Source: Bacteroidales bacterium (GTDB taxonomy: Bacteria; Bacteroidota; Bacteroidia; Bacteroidales; FEN-979). From it: DNA of 5,716 nucleotides. Where the stretch lies: positions 1 through 5,716 of the forward strand of contig JAFGNY010000331.1 of NCBI GenBank assembly GCA_016926765.1. Reading direction: 5' to 3'. Made by a program: the position numbers and the translations under genes. The notes beneath the pieces are model-generated. The model did not search any database and was not told where the DNA came from. It saw only the letters and a list, made by a program, of their open reading frames with translations. Shown in pieces: positions 1 to 5,716 of the stretch (within the stretch, counting starts at the first letter, position 1; the number at the start of each line of letters is the position of its first letter).

Positions 1-134
1 AAAGATGCCGATTCCCAGTTCTCAATGAAAGGGATTTGTTTAATGGTATCGGGAGACTGACCGAACGAAAGAGGTCGAAAAAGCCCTGTCATTAATAAGA
101 AAAGAGATAGGGACAAAATATAAAGATAGTTCAT
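1..134 (-). CDS. N-terminal fragment of a secreted protein of unknown function
   Basis: The first 44 codons of a gene running off the left edge are visible. The ATG is at 134-132. In-frame codons upstream reach a stop (TAA at 152-150) with no other start codon, so this start is well supported. The protein begins MNYLYILSLSLFLLMTG, a hydrophobic stretch of about 15 residues, and then RPLSFGQSPD. A Sec signal peptide cut between Gly25 and Gln26 is likely. The n-region has no Lys or Arg, which is unusual, and there is no twin-arginine motif, so it does not look like a Tat substrate despite tatA next door. After the cut comes IPFIENWESAS. This resembles the 'PF.EnfE/W.S' opening of many large secreted Bacteroidota proteins, often lectin-like and exported by the type IX system. 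That resemblance is from memory and the function is unknown. A good Bacteroidota promoter lies just upstream, which supports a real gene. Confidence 0.72.
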   Translation of the reverse strand, partial: MNYLYILSLSLFLLMTGLFRPLSFGQSPDTIKQIPFIENWESAS

Positions 135-156
135 ATTATTTGGATAATCTTATGGA

Positions 157-187
157 CAAAAATACCTCATTCTCTTCCGGAAAACAA
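157..187 (-). promoter_or_regulatory. Bacteroidota-type promoter for the left-edge secreted protein
   Basis: On the minus strand, TTG (187-185) is followed after 20 bases by TATTTTTG (164-157). This matches the Bacteroidota sigma-ABfr consensus TTG-N17-23-TAnnTTTG in both boxes. Transcription would start near 152-150, giving an A/T-rich leader of about 17 nt before the ATG at 134 with no Shine-Dalgarno sequence. The match and spacing are seen directly; activity is inferred. Confidence 0.6.
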
Positions 188-234
188 GAAAATCAGAATG
201 ATATCCTGAGGAAAGAAAACCGTGAAAACGAATG

Positions 235-282
235 AAAAACATTCCTCCTTGCTCTCATTTCACCGGATGGTGAGGGGAGGAA
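235..282 (-). terminator. possible two-tier hairpin terminator after tatA
   Basis: Read on the minus strand, TTCCTCC (282-276) can pair with GGAGGAA (248-242). Inside it, TCACC (273-269) pairs with GGTGA (264-260) around a 4-nt loop. After the outer stem comes TG and then five T residues (239-235). This sits 24 bp beyond the tatA stop and before the promoter of the next gene, where a terminator would be expected. The interior gap between the two stems is uneven (2 nt on one side, 11 nt on the other), so stability is uncertain. Confidence 0.38.
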
Positions 283-305
283 GGAAGACGGGAAAGGAGG
301 TCGGA

Positions 306-542
306 TCAGCCGGCAGGGTCGGTGGGCGGTTCTTTTTTCTCAGAAGCGGGTTTATCCTTGGGGATGTCTTTCAGATCTTCATCCACTCCATGGATGCCAT
401 CTTTGAAGCTTTTCATCCCTTTCCCGATCCCTTTCATCAGTTCTGGAATCTTACGGCCGCCAAACAATAGCAGCACCACCAGAACAATCAGAATGATCTC
501 TGTCGTACCAAGTCCGAAAATTAAAAACATATTGCTGAACAT
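306..542 (-). CDS. tatA: twin-arginine translocase subunit TatA/TatE
   Basis: TatA is the small membrane protein that assembles with TatBC to move folded proteins carrying twin-arginine signals across the inner membrane. The predicted protein is 78 residues, within the usual TatA range. It has a short N-terminal segment, then GTTEIILIVLVVLLLF (about 12-27) as the single membrane helix. The hinge FGG (27-29) is followed by RKIPELMKGIGKGMKSFKDG (30-49), the amphipathic helix with the family hallmark FGG-x-K-IPEL. The tail from 51 is acidic then Lys/Pro-rich and probably disordered. The ATG at 542 is chosen because GGAGGAG lies just before it; an in-frame TTG at 554 overlaps that site and is unlikely to be used. 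No tatC or tatB is in the window, as is common where tat genes are scattered. TatB is hard to separate from TatA by sequence, but the tail is too short for a typical TatB. Confidence 0.93.
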   Translation of the reverse strand: MFSNMFLIFGLGTTEIILIVLVVLLLFGGRKIPELMKGIGKGMKSFKDGIHGVDEDLKDIPKDKPASEKKEPPTDPAG

Positions 543-545
543 GAT

Positions 546-552
546 CTCCTCC
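546..552 (-). promoter_or_regulatory. strong ribosome binding site that fixes the tatA start
   Basis: GGAGGAG on the minus strand ends 3 bases before the ATG at 542, so its GGAGG core is 5 bases from the start codon. Such a full Shine-Dalgarno match is unusual for Bacteroidota and is absent from the other starts in this window. It argues for initiation at 542 and against the overlapping TTG at 554. Confidence 0.65.
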
Positions 553-567
553 AAGTTTGATATGGTA

Positions 568-601
568 CAAAGGTAATAAAAGAGCTTTAATTCTGTTCAA
601 A
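568..601 (-). promoter_or_regulatory. Bacteroidota-type promoter for tatA
   Basis: On the minus strand, TTTG (601-598) is followed after 22 bases by TACCTTTG (575-568). This matches TTTG-N17-23-TAnnTTTG. The start site would be near 563, giving a leader of about 20 nt that contains the GGAGGAG site. The whole element lies in the gap between the queA stop (627) and tatA, so tatA can be transcribed independently of queA. Confidence 0.65.
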
Positions 602-626
602 CAGATATAAATCATTTCAATCGTTA

Positions 627-1850
627 TCAACGGAGAAACAAACAACTGTCGCCATAGCTCAGAAACCTGAAGTTGTTTTCAAGGCTATAGTGATAGACCT
701 CTTTCCAGCTCTCTCCGAGAAATGCGGCAATCAGCATCAGTAAAGTACTGCGCGGCTGATGAAAATTGGTCACCATTCCGCTGATGATACGGAACTGGTA
801 CCCGGGAACGATGATCAGTTTCGTGGTGGCGGAAAGTGCTGAAAGCCCGCGCTGTTTCATCTTCCGGAGTAATGCATTCAAGGCCTCTTCAGGAGGGATC
901 ATCGGTTCATCAGTATCGGGATAGGGTTCCCACTGATCAACACCGGTTTGATTTCCCCCAGGATCTTTGTACTCTTTAACCCCAAGCCAATAAAGGCTTT
1001 CCAGTGTTCTGACGGTGGTGGTTCCGATAGCAATCACCGGTTTGGGCAAGTGATCACGGAGATGCCGGATCGTATCTGCTTCCACGATGATCTGTTCTTG
1101 ATGCATGACATGCTGTTCGATTGAATTCACGGAAACCGGTCTGAAGGTCCCTAATCCGACATGGAGCGTGACCTGCTCCAGCAGGATAGTTTTAGCTTTG
1201 AGGGAATTGATCACGGCTTCTGTAAAATGGAATCCGGCTGTAGGGGCGGCAACGGACCCTTTCTGTTGCGCATAGATCGTCTGGTAGCGAAGGAAATCGA
1301 CCTGCTCATCCTGGCGTAAAATATAGGGGGGAAGCGGTGTCCGGCCGGTTTCTTCAAGCAGTTCACCGAATGTTGTCGCGGCATTGTTCCATGTAAACAT
1401 GACCGAAAAGGTTCCCCTTTCCAATTCGCTTTTTCTCTCAGCCTGAAGTGTGACGATTTTTCCGGAGATATTCACACTCTGTTCAAGGATGCCACTTTTC
1501 CATCGTTTGGCATTTCCGATCAAACACTTCCACACCACGGGTCCCTGTTGCTGAAATGCCTGACTGACATCTTTCGTGGGTTCGAGGGATTCGAGGCAGA
1601 AAACCTCAATGGATGCTCCGGAGGCTTTCTGAAAAATCAGCCGGGCCCTGATAACGCGGGTATTATTCATTACCAGCATACTTCCTGCCGGAATGTAGTT
1701 GGCAATGTTGCGGAAAATATCCTCTTTCAGTGTACTGCCTATCGAACAGATCAGCCGTGAAGCATCCCTCTCGGGCAAGGGATACTGGGCGATCCGGTCT
1801 GATGGCAGATCGTAGGTGTAATCCTCCGGATGGATGTCGGGAACAGGCAT
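627..1850 (-). CDS. queA: S-adenosylmethionine:tRNA ribosyltransferase-isomerase QueA
   Basis: QueA transfers and isomerises the ribosyl group of S-adenosylmethionine onto 7-aminomethyl-7-deazaguanine at the tRNA wobble base 34, making epoxyqueuosine; it is cytosolic. The 407 residues carry the family signatures in order: YDLPSDRIAQYPLPERDASRL (13-33), NNTRVIRARL (62-71), GRTPLPPYI (169-177), GSVAAPTAGFHFT (198-210), LHVGLGTFRPV (229-239), GTTTVRTLE (276-284), TNFHQPRSTLLML (361-373) and the C-terminal FLSYGDS (396-402). The protein is about 50 residues longer than the E. coli enzyme. The extra length lies mainly around 85-105 and 291-315; from memory, Bacteroidota QueA proteins share these insertions and the WKCLIGNAKRWKSG block (107-120). 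The reading frame is intact. No other queuosine gene is nearby. The ATG at 1850 fits the family N-terminus and has no Shine-Dalgarno sequence. Confidence 0.97.
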   Translation of the reverse strand: MPVPDIHPEDYTYDLPSDRIAQYPLPERDASRLICSIGSTLKEDIFRNIANYIPAGSMLVMNNTRVIRARLIFQKASGASIEVFCLESLEPTKDVSQAFQQQGPVVWKCLIGNAKRWKSGILEQSVNISGKIVTLQAERKSELERGTFSVMFTWNNAATTFGELLEETGRTPLPPYILRQDEQVDFLRYQTIYAQQKGSVAAPTAGFHFTEAVINSLKAKTILLEQVTLHVGLGTFRPVSVNSIEQHVMHQEQIIVEADTIRHLRDHLPKPVIAIGTTTVRTLESLYWLGVKEYKDPGGNQTGVDQWEPYPDTDEPMIPPEEALNALLRKMKQRGLSALSATTKLIIVPGYQFRIISGMVTNFHQPRSTLLMLIAAFLGESWKEVYHYSLENNFRFLSYGDSCLFLR

Positions 1851-1854
1851 GGCC

Positions 1855-1888
1855 CAAAATTATGGAAAATCGGGATGAGGATCTGAAA
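1855..1888 (-). promoter_or_regulatory. candidate queA promoter next to the start codon
   Basis: In the 72-bp gap between the divergent queA and pssA starts, the minus strand has TAATTTTG (1862-1855), a full match to the Bacteroidota TAnnTTTG box. A weak upstream box, TTTC for TTTG, lies 22 bases before it (1888-1885). Only four bases separate the box from the queA ATG, so the expected start site falls on or next to the ATG. The -7 box is clear; the -33 box is poor. Confidence 0.42.
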
Positions 1889-1922
1889 TTGTCTGTATCT
1901 TTACAGGAAGAATCAAGAGGTT

Positions 1923-2672
1923 ATGACCTGGAAACAAAACATTCCCAATGCCCTGACTGCTTTTAACCTGGTAGCCGGATTGATCGCCATCACATTTGTT
2001 CTGGATGGGAATCTGGTGATAGCTTCGCTCTTTATCTTTCTTTCAGCTCTTTTTGATTACCTTGATGGCACGGCCGCCCGGCTATTGGATGCACGGTCGG
2101 AACTTGGGAAACAGCTCGATTCCCTGGCGGACCTGGTCTCCTTTGGCATAGTTCCCGGCCTGATCATGTTTAAGCTTCTTTCGGCAGGTTGTGACGGAAG
2201 CTGCAACCTCTTAGAGAGGTACCATATCACTCCCTATTTTGCACTCCTGATCCCTGTATGTTCAGCTTTCCGGCTGGCAAAATTCAATATCGACTTCCGT
2301 CAGGAAGAGCATTTTATTGGATTACCTGTGCCGGCGAATGCGATTTTCTTCGCTTCCATACCACTGATACTATATAACCAGTCAAACCAGTTTACCTTTA
2401 TCCCGCTCGACTTCTTTTCCAGTTTTTTCTCAAACACCAGGGTACTCGCCATTCTGACGGTCCTTTTCTCCTACCTTCTGGTATCTGACTTCCACCTCTT
2501 CTCCATGAAGTTTAAAAAGATGAGATGGGAAGGAAATGAGGTACGGTATACCTTCCTGGCACTGGCAGTTATCTATCTGGTTCTATTCTCCTTATGCGCG
2601 ATCCCGCTCATCATTCTTACCTATTTCGTTCTTTCGCTCTTTTTTCAGAAGAGAATAGCGAATAGTGATTAG
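1923..2672 (+). CDS. pssA: CDP-diacylglycerol--serine O-phosphatidyltransferase (phosphatidylserine synthase)
   Basis: This inner-membrane enzyme of the CDP-alcohol phosphotransferase family makes phosphatidylserine from CDP-diacylglycerol and serine, the first step towards phosphatidylethanolamine. The complete active-site motif is present: D45-x2-D48-G49-x2-A52-R53-x8-G62-x3-D66-x3-D70. PssA-type features follow: CSAFRLAKFN (113-122) and FIGLPVPANA (131-140). Hydrophobic segments at about 10-28, 31-47, 71-88, 103-118, 133-151, 182-203 and 219-242 suggest seven or eight membrane passes. The 249-residue length fits the family. The ATG is chosen because KQNIPNALTAFNLVAGLIA (4-22) matches the usual PssA opening and no other start codon lies between it and an upstream in-frame stop. 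It is divergent from queA and convergent with lptB. No decarboxylase gene (psd), often a neighbour of pssA, is visible. The last seven codons and the stop lie in a heptamer tandem array. Confidence 0.95.
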   Translation: MTWKQNIPNALTAFNLVAGLIAITFVLDGNLVIASLFIFLSALFDYLDGTAARLLDARSELGKQLDSLADLVSFGIVPGLIMFKLLSAGCDGSCNLLERYHITPYFALLIPVCSAFRLAKFNIDFRQEEHFIGLPVPANAIFFASIPLILYNQSNQFTFIPLDFFSSFFSNTRVLAILTVLFSYLLVSDFHLFSMKFKKMRWEGNEVRYTFLALAVIYLVLFSLCAIPLIILTYFVLSLFFQKRIANSD

Positions 2673-2684
2673 CGAATAGGGATT
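2650..2684. repeat. five-unit heptanucleotide tandem array, consensus AGNGAWT
   Basis: Five consecutive 7-mers are present: AGAGAAT, AGCGAAT, AGTGATT, AGCGAAT, AGGGATT. All fit AGNGAWT. Seen another way, 2657-2670 and 2671-2684 are a 14-bp direct duplication with one mismatch. The array starts inside codon 243 of pssA, contains the pssA stop (2670-2672) and supplies two of the three bases of the lptB stop (2685-2683). Confidence 0.75.
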
Positions 2685-3408
2685 ATCTTCTCAGTTCGAA
2701 ATTTTGCCCCAGGTAAACTTTGCGTACATGTTCATCCTCTGCCAGTTCATTGGAGGTACCGGCCCTGAGGATGCTTCCTTCGAACAGGAGATAGGAACGA
2801 TCAGTGATGGAGAGGGTTTCATGGACATTGTGGTCGGTGATGAGCACGCCGATATTTTTCTCTTTCAGTTTGGTGACGATCTGCTGGATATCTTCCACAG
2901 CGATCGGGTCAATGCCGGCAAAGGGTTCATCCAGCAGGATGAATTGCGGGTCGACAGCCAGGCAGCGGGCGATCTCTGTTCTGCGCCGTTCCCCTCCTGA
3001 AAGGGTAATCCCATAGCTTTTCCTGACATGCTGCAGGCCAAACTCATCCAACAGTCTTTCCAGTCTCTCTTTCTGCTGCGGTTTGGTCAGTTTTGTGAAT
3101 TCAAGGATGGCTTTGATGTTATCTTCCACGGAAAGTTTCCTGAAAACAGAAGCCTCCTGCGGAAGGTAGCTGATTCCACGCTGCGCTCTTCTGTACATAG
3201 GTTCTGAGGTGATGTCGAGCTCATCGAGATAAACCTTCCCGGAGAGGGGCTTAATCAACCCTACGATGATGTAAAACGAAGTGGTTTTGCCTGCACCATT
3301 GGGCCCGAGTAACCCGACAATTTCTCCTGGTTCCACCTGAATGGTCACTTCGTTAACGACAGTCCGTTTCCGGTATTTCTTGACAATTTTTTCTGTGCGA
3401 AGGATCAT
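2683..3408 (-). CDS. lptB: LPS export ABC transporter ATP-binding protein LptB
   Basis: LptB is the cytoplasmic ATPase that, with the membrane subunits LptF and LptG, extracts lipopolysaccharide from the inner membrane and pushes it along the Lpt bridge to the outer membrane. All ABC motifs are intact: Walker A GPNGAGKTT (35-43), Q-loop YLPQEASVF (81-89, Gln84), signature LSGGERRR (136-143), Walker B ILLDEP (157-162, catalytic Glu161), D-loop GID (165-167) and H-loop His193 in ITDHNVHETL (190-199). What marks it as LptB rather than a generic ABC protein is YLPQEASVFRKLSVEDNI, the FAGIDPIAVEDIQ stretch, TDHNVHETL and the C-terminal VYLGQNFEL (231-239). The length of 241 matches the family. No lptF, lptG, lptC or lptA is in the window. 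The ATG at 3408 fits the family N-terminus but has no clear Shine-Dalgarno sequence. It lies 33 bp after the DUF5686 gene on the same strand, so read-through is possible as well as its own promoter. Confidence 0.96.
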   Translation of the reverse strand: MILRTEKIVKKYRKRTVVNEVTIQVEPGEIVGLLGPNGAGKTTSFYIIVGLIKPLSGKVYLDELDITSEPMYRRAQRGISYLPQEASVFRKLSVEDNIKAILEFTKLTKPQQKERLERLLDEFGLQHVRKSYGITLSGGERRRTEIARCLAVDPQFILLDEPFAGIDPIAVEDIQQIVTKLKEKNIGVLITDHNVHETLSITDRSYLLFEGSILRAGTSNELAEDEHVRKVYLGQNFELRR

Positions 3409-3425
3409 GATCTCAGATTAGGATA

Positions 3426-3433
3426 CAAAGGTA
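3426..3433 (-). promoter_or_regulatory. candidate -7 box for lptB
   Basis: TACCTTTG on the minus strand is a full match to TAnnTTTG and lies 17 bases before the lptB ATG. It is embedded in TTACCTTTGTA (3434-3424), identical to the tatA promoter core. No TTG is found 17-23 bases upstream, where the -33 box would overlap the 3' end of the DUF5686 gene. It may be a weak or activator-dependent promoter. Confidence 0.42.
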
Positions 3434-3441
3434 ACGATTCC

Positions 3442-5716
3442 TCAGAATGAAAAGTATAACGAGATGAAAAGGCCGAAGGCAGCCGGTTTCTGATCCGGGA
3501 TGTCGTTACGGTGGTTCAGTCGCCAGATCGCATCCACTCTGATGATCCTGAAGATGTTCTCAATCCCGACTCCGGCTTCCCAATAAGGGATCTGATCAAA
3601 TGATCGCATCTGACCGGGAAAAAGTGAATACTCTTTATTCTCCATACTCAGGCTTCCATAAACGCATCGCAGATGGACTACCTCCCTCCATTTCAGTTTC
3701 CGGATCAAGGGAAGATGATTAAAAAGCAATCCATCGAAGTGATGGGCATAGGTTACGGTAAAATACTGGTCACTAACAAATTCATAATAATACATCATGT
3801 TGGAAGAGAATTCATCATAGAGGAAGGTCTGGTTCCCATCATGGATCTTCAGAAGGGGGTAGGGGAGGATCCCCCAAATTTTGCCTGCCTCGATAGTGTA
3901 TTTCGACCATCCGATAGTTGAAAAATTAAACCACTGCTGAAGATTGATTGTCAGCCGGTGATACTCATAGTCGCTTTGAAAGAGGTTGGGAATACCATAG
4001 GCATAACGAATCAGAATAATGGGGTAGGGGGAGCTGATGGTGTACCTGTAGAATTCTCCGGAGACAAACCGTTCGCGGAAAGCGATACGGGTATCAAACA
4101 CGATTTCGGAGGTGAAAATATCCGGGATCAGTACGGGTGAGTCCCGTGATTCGGGAAAGATGACAAAAGAGGTCTCTCCGAGCGGAAACATCTGCCGGTG
4201 AATGAAATGCAGCCTGTTGATCAGTCCGTTGAACCATTCATGCTCATACATGATCTTGAATTCCTGTACACGGGTCAGCTTATCATTTGGTCCGCGACGG
4301 AAGATCGAACTGAGGATGTTGTCGGTTGAAAAGGCATTCGGGCTTAAACCAAGTTGTTCCAGATCATTTTTATAAGAGGCAACCAGGTCCCTCCTGGGAT
4401 TTTTATCGAACATATACATAACCTCGCCCCCGTATTTAAACCGTTGGTCTTTGGTCCCGTATGCGAGATATGCTTCCAACTGTAGCTTTTTACTGAACGA
4501 ATTGCTTGTCCGGCCCCCGATCCTGAACCTCGCACCCTCGATGTTGTTGAACGAAAAGAGTTTTGTGTATGGTCCTATCTCGAATTTCCCCCAGGGAAGG
4601 TATCCGTTGACGACAGTATAGACAAGATCGACGTATGTGTTGAACAGGGGGATCTTTTTCACTGAATCAACCATTTCATAGATTCCCTTCTCGGATTCCG
4701 ACAACTCTTCATGCCGGGCCGTTTCCCAATAAGCATCTTCTTTCGTGTTTGCATCAGGGTCAATGAATACGTTGGCCGGAAGAGAGAGGAACCGTTTATT
4801 TTCTGGCGGATCAAACTGGAAGTTCTGGTAGCTGGAGGTTCGGTGTCCAAAAAAACCAAGAACCTTATCCGTATTTTCGATGATATTGAAGTCGGCAATC
4901 ATCTCGTCACGGGTGATCATCCAGAACTTGTTCTGGGTCCATTCGAACTCCTGTTTCACCTCCAGGTCATTAATGAAATTGATATTGGCATCGGAAGCGA
5001 TACGGAGATCGATCTTCCTGACAGCCCAGGAGGTGTCGGCCACCCAGAAACTTCCGGTAAAGGTGAGTTCCTGTTTCCGTTTGGGTTTAAACATGATGTG
5101 GTAACACCAGTTATTCCCCATGAAACTGCTGTCGACCAGGTAGTACTTGTAATAGTCGATGCCAAATTGGGCAATCGGACTGACGAAATTTTTATCGAAA
5201 ACAGGGATATGATCTTTATAGACCTCAATCTGCTCGGAAAGGTTCCCAAGGAATTGCGCAACACTTTCATTCTCCAGTCCTGACATACGGGAGGCTTTGA
5301 TGATCTCTTTCCGGGCTTTTGGAAATTTCCGGAAGTAGACATCCGACATGGTTTCGGTGATAAAAACCGGGAGGTATGATTTGCCGTTGATTGTTGAGGT
5401 GTCGACGTAGGAAAAGACAAAATCGAACGTTTTGAAGAATTTTCGTTGTCTTAACTTATCCGTGATATTATTTGCGTCCAGTTCAATTTTGGTATAGGCT
5501 TCATATTGGTAGGAAGTAAACGACTGAAGGGAGTTTTTCTCCCGGTTGGCGATCACGCTGTCGAGGATCTTTTCGGCAGGGTTTCCGGTATACCGGATCG
5601 TCACCTCCTTCAGGGTGTAGGTGGCCGGCGACAGATTAAAATCGATGGTCTGAAACTGATGCAACAGGATTTTCCGGCTTTGGGGGACAAATCCTATCAA
5701 CGATGCACGCAGGGAA
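3442..5716 (-). CDS. DUF5686 / carboxypeptidase-regulatory-like outer-membrane protein (N-terminus missing)
   Basis: The open frame continues through the right edge (SLRAS is readable from 5715 to 5701), so the true start lies outside; the TTG at 5700 is not a convincing start. Residues are numbered from that codon. The first 35 residues, ending LSPATYTLKEVTIR, look like the last strands of a carboxypeptidase-regulatory-like beta-sandwich and its link. Then PAEKILDSVIANREKN (41-56) and SYQYEAYTKIELD (63-75) are typical of DUF5686. About 350 onward looks like beta-strands of an outer-membrane barrel, with LPYPLLKIHDGNQTFLYDE (611-629), HHFDGLLFNHLPLIRKLKWREVV (653-675) and YWEAGVGIENIFRIIRVDAIWRL (706-728). 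It ends in Phe (LYFSF), as outer-membrane barrels do. The family is frequent in Bacteroidota and its biochemical role is not established. It precedes lptB by 33 bp, so an outer-membrane biogenesis role is possible but unproven. Confidence 0.88.
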   Translation of the reverse strand, partial: SLRASLIGFVPQSRKILLHQFQTIDFNLSPATYTLKEVTIRYTGNPAEKILDSVIANREKNSLQSFTSYQYEAYTKIELDANNITDKLRQRKFFKTFDFVFSYVDTSTINGKSYLPVFITETMSDVYFRKFPKARKEIIKASRMSGLENESVAQFLGNLSEQIEVYKDHIPVFDKNFVSPIAQFGIDYYKYYLVDSSFMGNNWCYHIMFKPKRKQELTFTGSFWVADTSWAVRKIDLRIASDANINFINDLEVKQEFEWTQNKFWMITRDEMIADFNIIENTDKVLGFFGHRTSSYQNFQFDPPENKRFLSLPANVFIDPDANTKEDAYWETARHEELSESEKGIYEMVDSVKKIPLFNTYVDLVYTVVNGYLPWGKFEIGPYTKLFSFNNIEGARFRIGGRTSNSFSKKLQLEAYLAYGTKDQRFKYGGEVMYMFDKNPRRDLVASYKNDLEQLGLSPNAFSTDNILSSIFRRGPNDKLTRVQEFKIMYEHEWFNGLINRLHFIHRQMFPLGETSFVIFPESRDSPVLIPDIFTSEIVFDTRIAFRERFVSGEFYRYTISSPYPIILIRYAYGIPNLFQSDYEYHRLTINLQQWFNFSTIGWSKYTIEAGKIWGILPYPLLKIHDGNQTFLYDEFSSNMMYYYEFVSDQYFTVTYAHHFDGLLFNHLPLIRKLKWREVVHLRCVYGSLSMENKEYSLFPGQMRSFDQIPYWEAGVGIENIFRIIRVDAIWRLNHRNDIPDQKPAAFGLFISLYFSF

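Noticed and set aside
540..554. Longer tatA start at the TTG (554)
   Set aside because: The extra codons are the Shine-Dalgarno sequence GGAGGAG itself, which sits correctly for the ATG at 542.
222..576. Plus-strand open frames opposite tatA
   Set aside because: They are antisense to tatA, whose hinge and helix motifs are unmistakable, and lack any family signature of their own.
1893..1906. Small inverted repeat CTGTA-tctt-TACAG with a near-match TATCTTTA (1896-1903) as a possible pssA promoter or operator
   Set aside because: The -7 match has the wrong last base, no TTG lies at the right distance upstream, and a 5-bp palindrome is expected by chance. pssA must have a promoter here, but I cannot place it.
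2647..2691. AGAAGA / TCTTCT inverted repeat as a shared terminator for pssA and lptB
   Set aside because: A 6-bp A/T-rich stem around a 33-nt loop is too weak to call an intrinsic terminator.
3855..4033. Two G-rich tracts containing GGGGTAGGGG (3856-3865 and 4021-4030), possible G-quadruplexes or repeats
   Set aside because: Both are explained by coding: on the minus strand they encode Pro-Tyr-Pro turns of the DUF5686 protein. Neither tract has the four evenly spaced G-runs expected of a convincing quadruplex.
4711..5283. 190-codon open frame on the plus strand
   Set aside because: It lies entirely antisense to the well-supported DUF5686 gene, its translation has no recognisable family features, and it is explained as a shadow of that gene's codon use.
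4956..5420. 154-codon open frame on the minus strand in another frame
   Set aside because: It overlaps the DUF5686 gene in a shifted frame, with a Ser/Pro-rich translation typical of an out-of-frame read. The DUF5686 frame is continuous, so there is no frameshift.

Overview
The window looks like a stretch of ordinary chromosome from a member of the Bacteroidota, probably a Bacteroidales-like lineage. Three lines point there. The protein families fit: a DUF5686-type outer-membrane protein, a long Bacteroidota-form QueA, and a TatA with the FGGRKIPEL hinge. The genes on the minus strand are preceded by matches to the Bacteroidota promoter element TAnnTTTG. Shine-Dalgarno sequences are mostly weak or absent. 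The genus cannot be told from this sequence.

Layout, left to right. The left edge holds the first 44 codons of a secreted protein on the minus strand, with its own good promoter. Positions 135-305 contain that promoter and a possible terminator for tatA, and no gene. Next come tatA (306-542, minus) and queA (627-1850, minus), separated by a short gap that carries a well-formed tatA promoter. A 72-bp divergent gap separates queA from pssA (1923-2672, plus). pssA and lptB (2683-3408, minus) converge with 10 bp between their stop codons, and a small heptanucleotide tandem array overlaps both stops. Upstream of lptB lies a large DUF5686 / carboxypeptidase-regulatory-like outer-membrane protein (3442 to the right edge, minus), whose N-terminus is outside the window.

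The theme is the cell envelope: phosphatidylserine synthesis for the inner membrane (PssA), the ATPase that powers LPS export (LptB), an outer-membrane beta-barrel protein (DUF5686), Tat translocation of folded proteins (TatA) and an exported protein. The tRNA-modification gene queA is the exception. Only DUF5686-lptB is close enough to suggest co-transcription. The other genes appear to have their own promoters, so functional links between them are weak inference.

I found no sign of a new defence, mobile or RNA system: no CRISPR, integrase, transposase, tRNA or rRNA. The most notable observations are the heptamer array across the two convergent stops, the identical 11-bp promoter core in front of tatA and lptB, and a queA promoter so close to the start codon that a leaderless mRNA is predicted.
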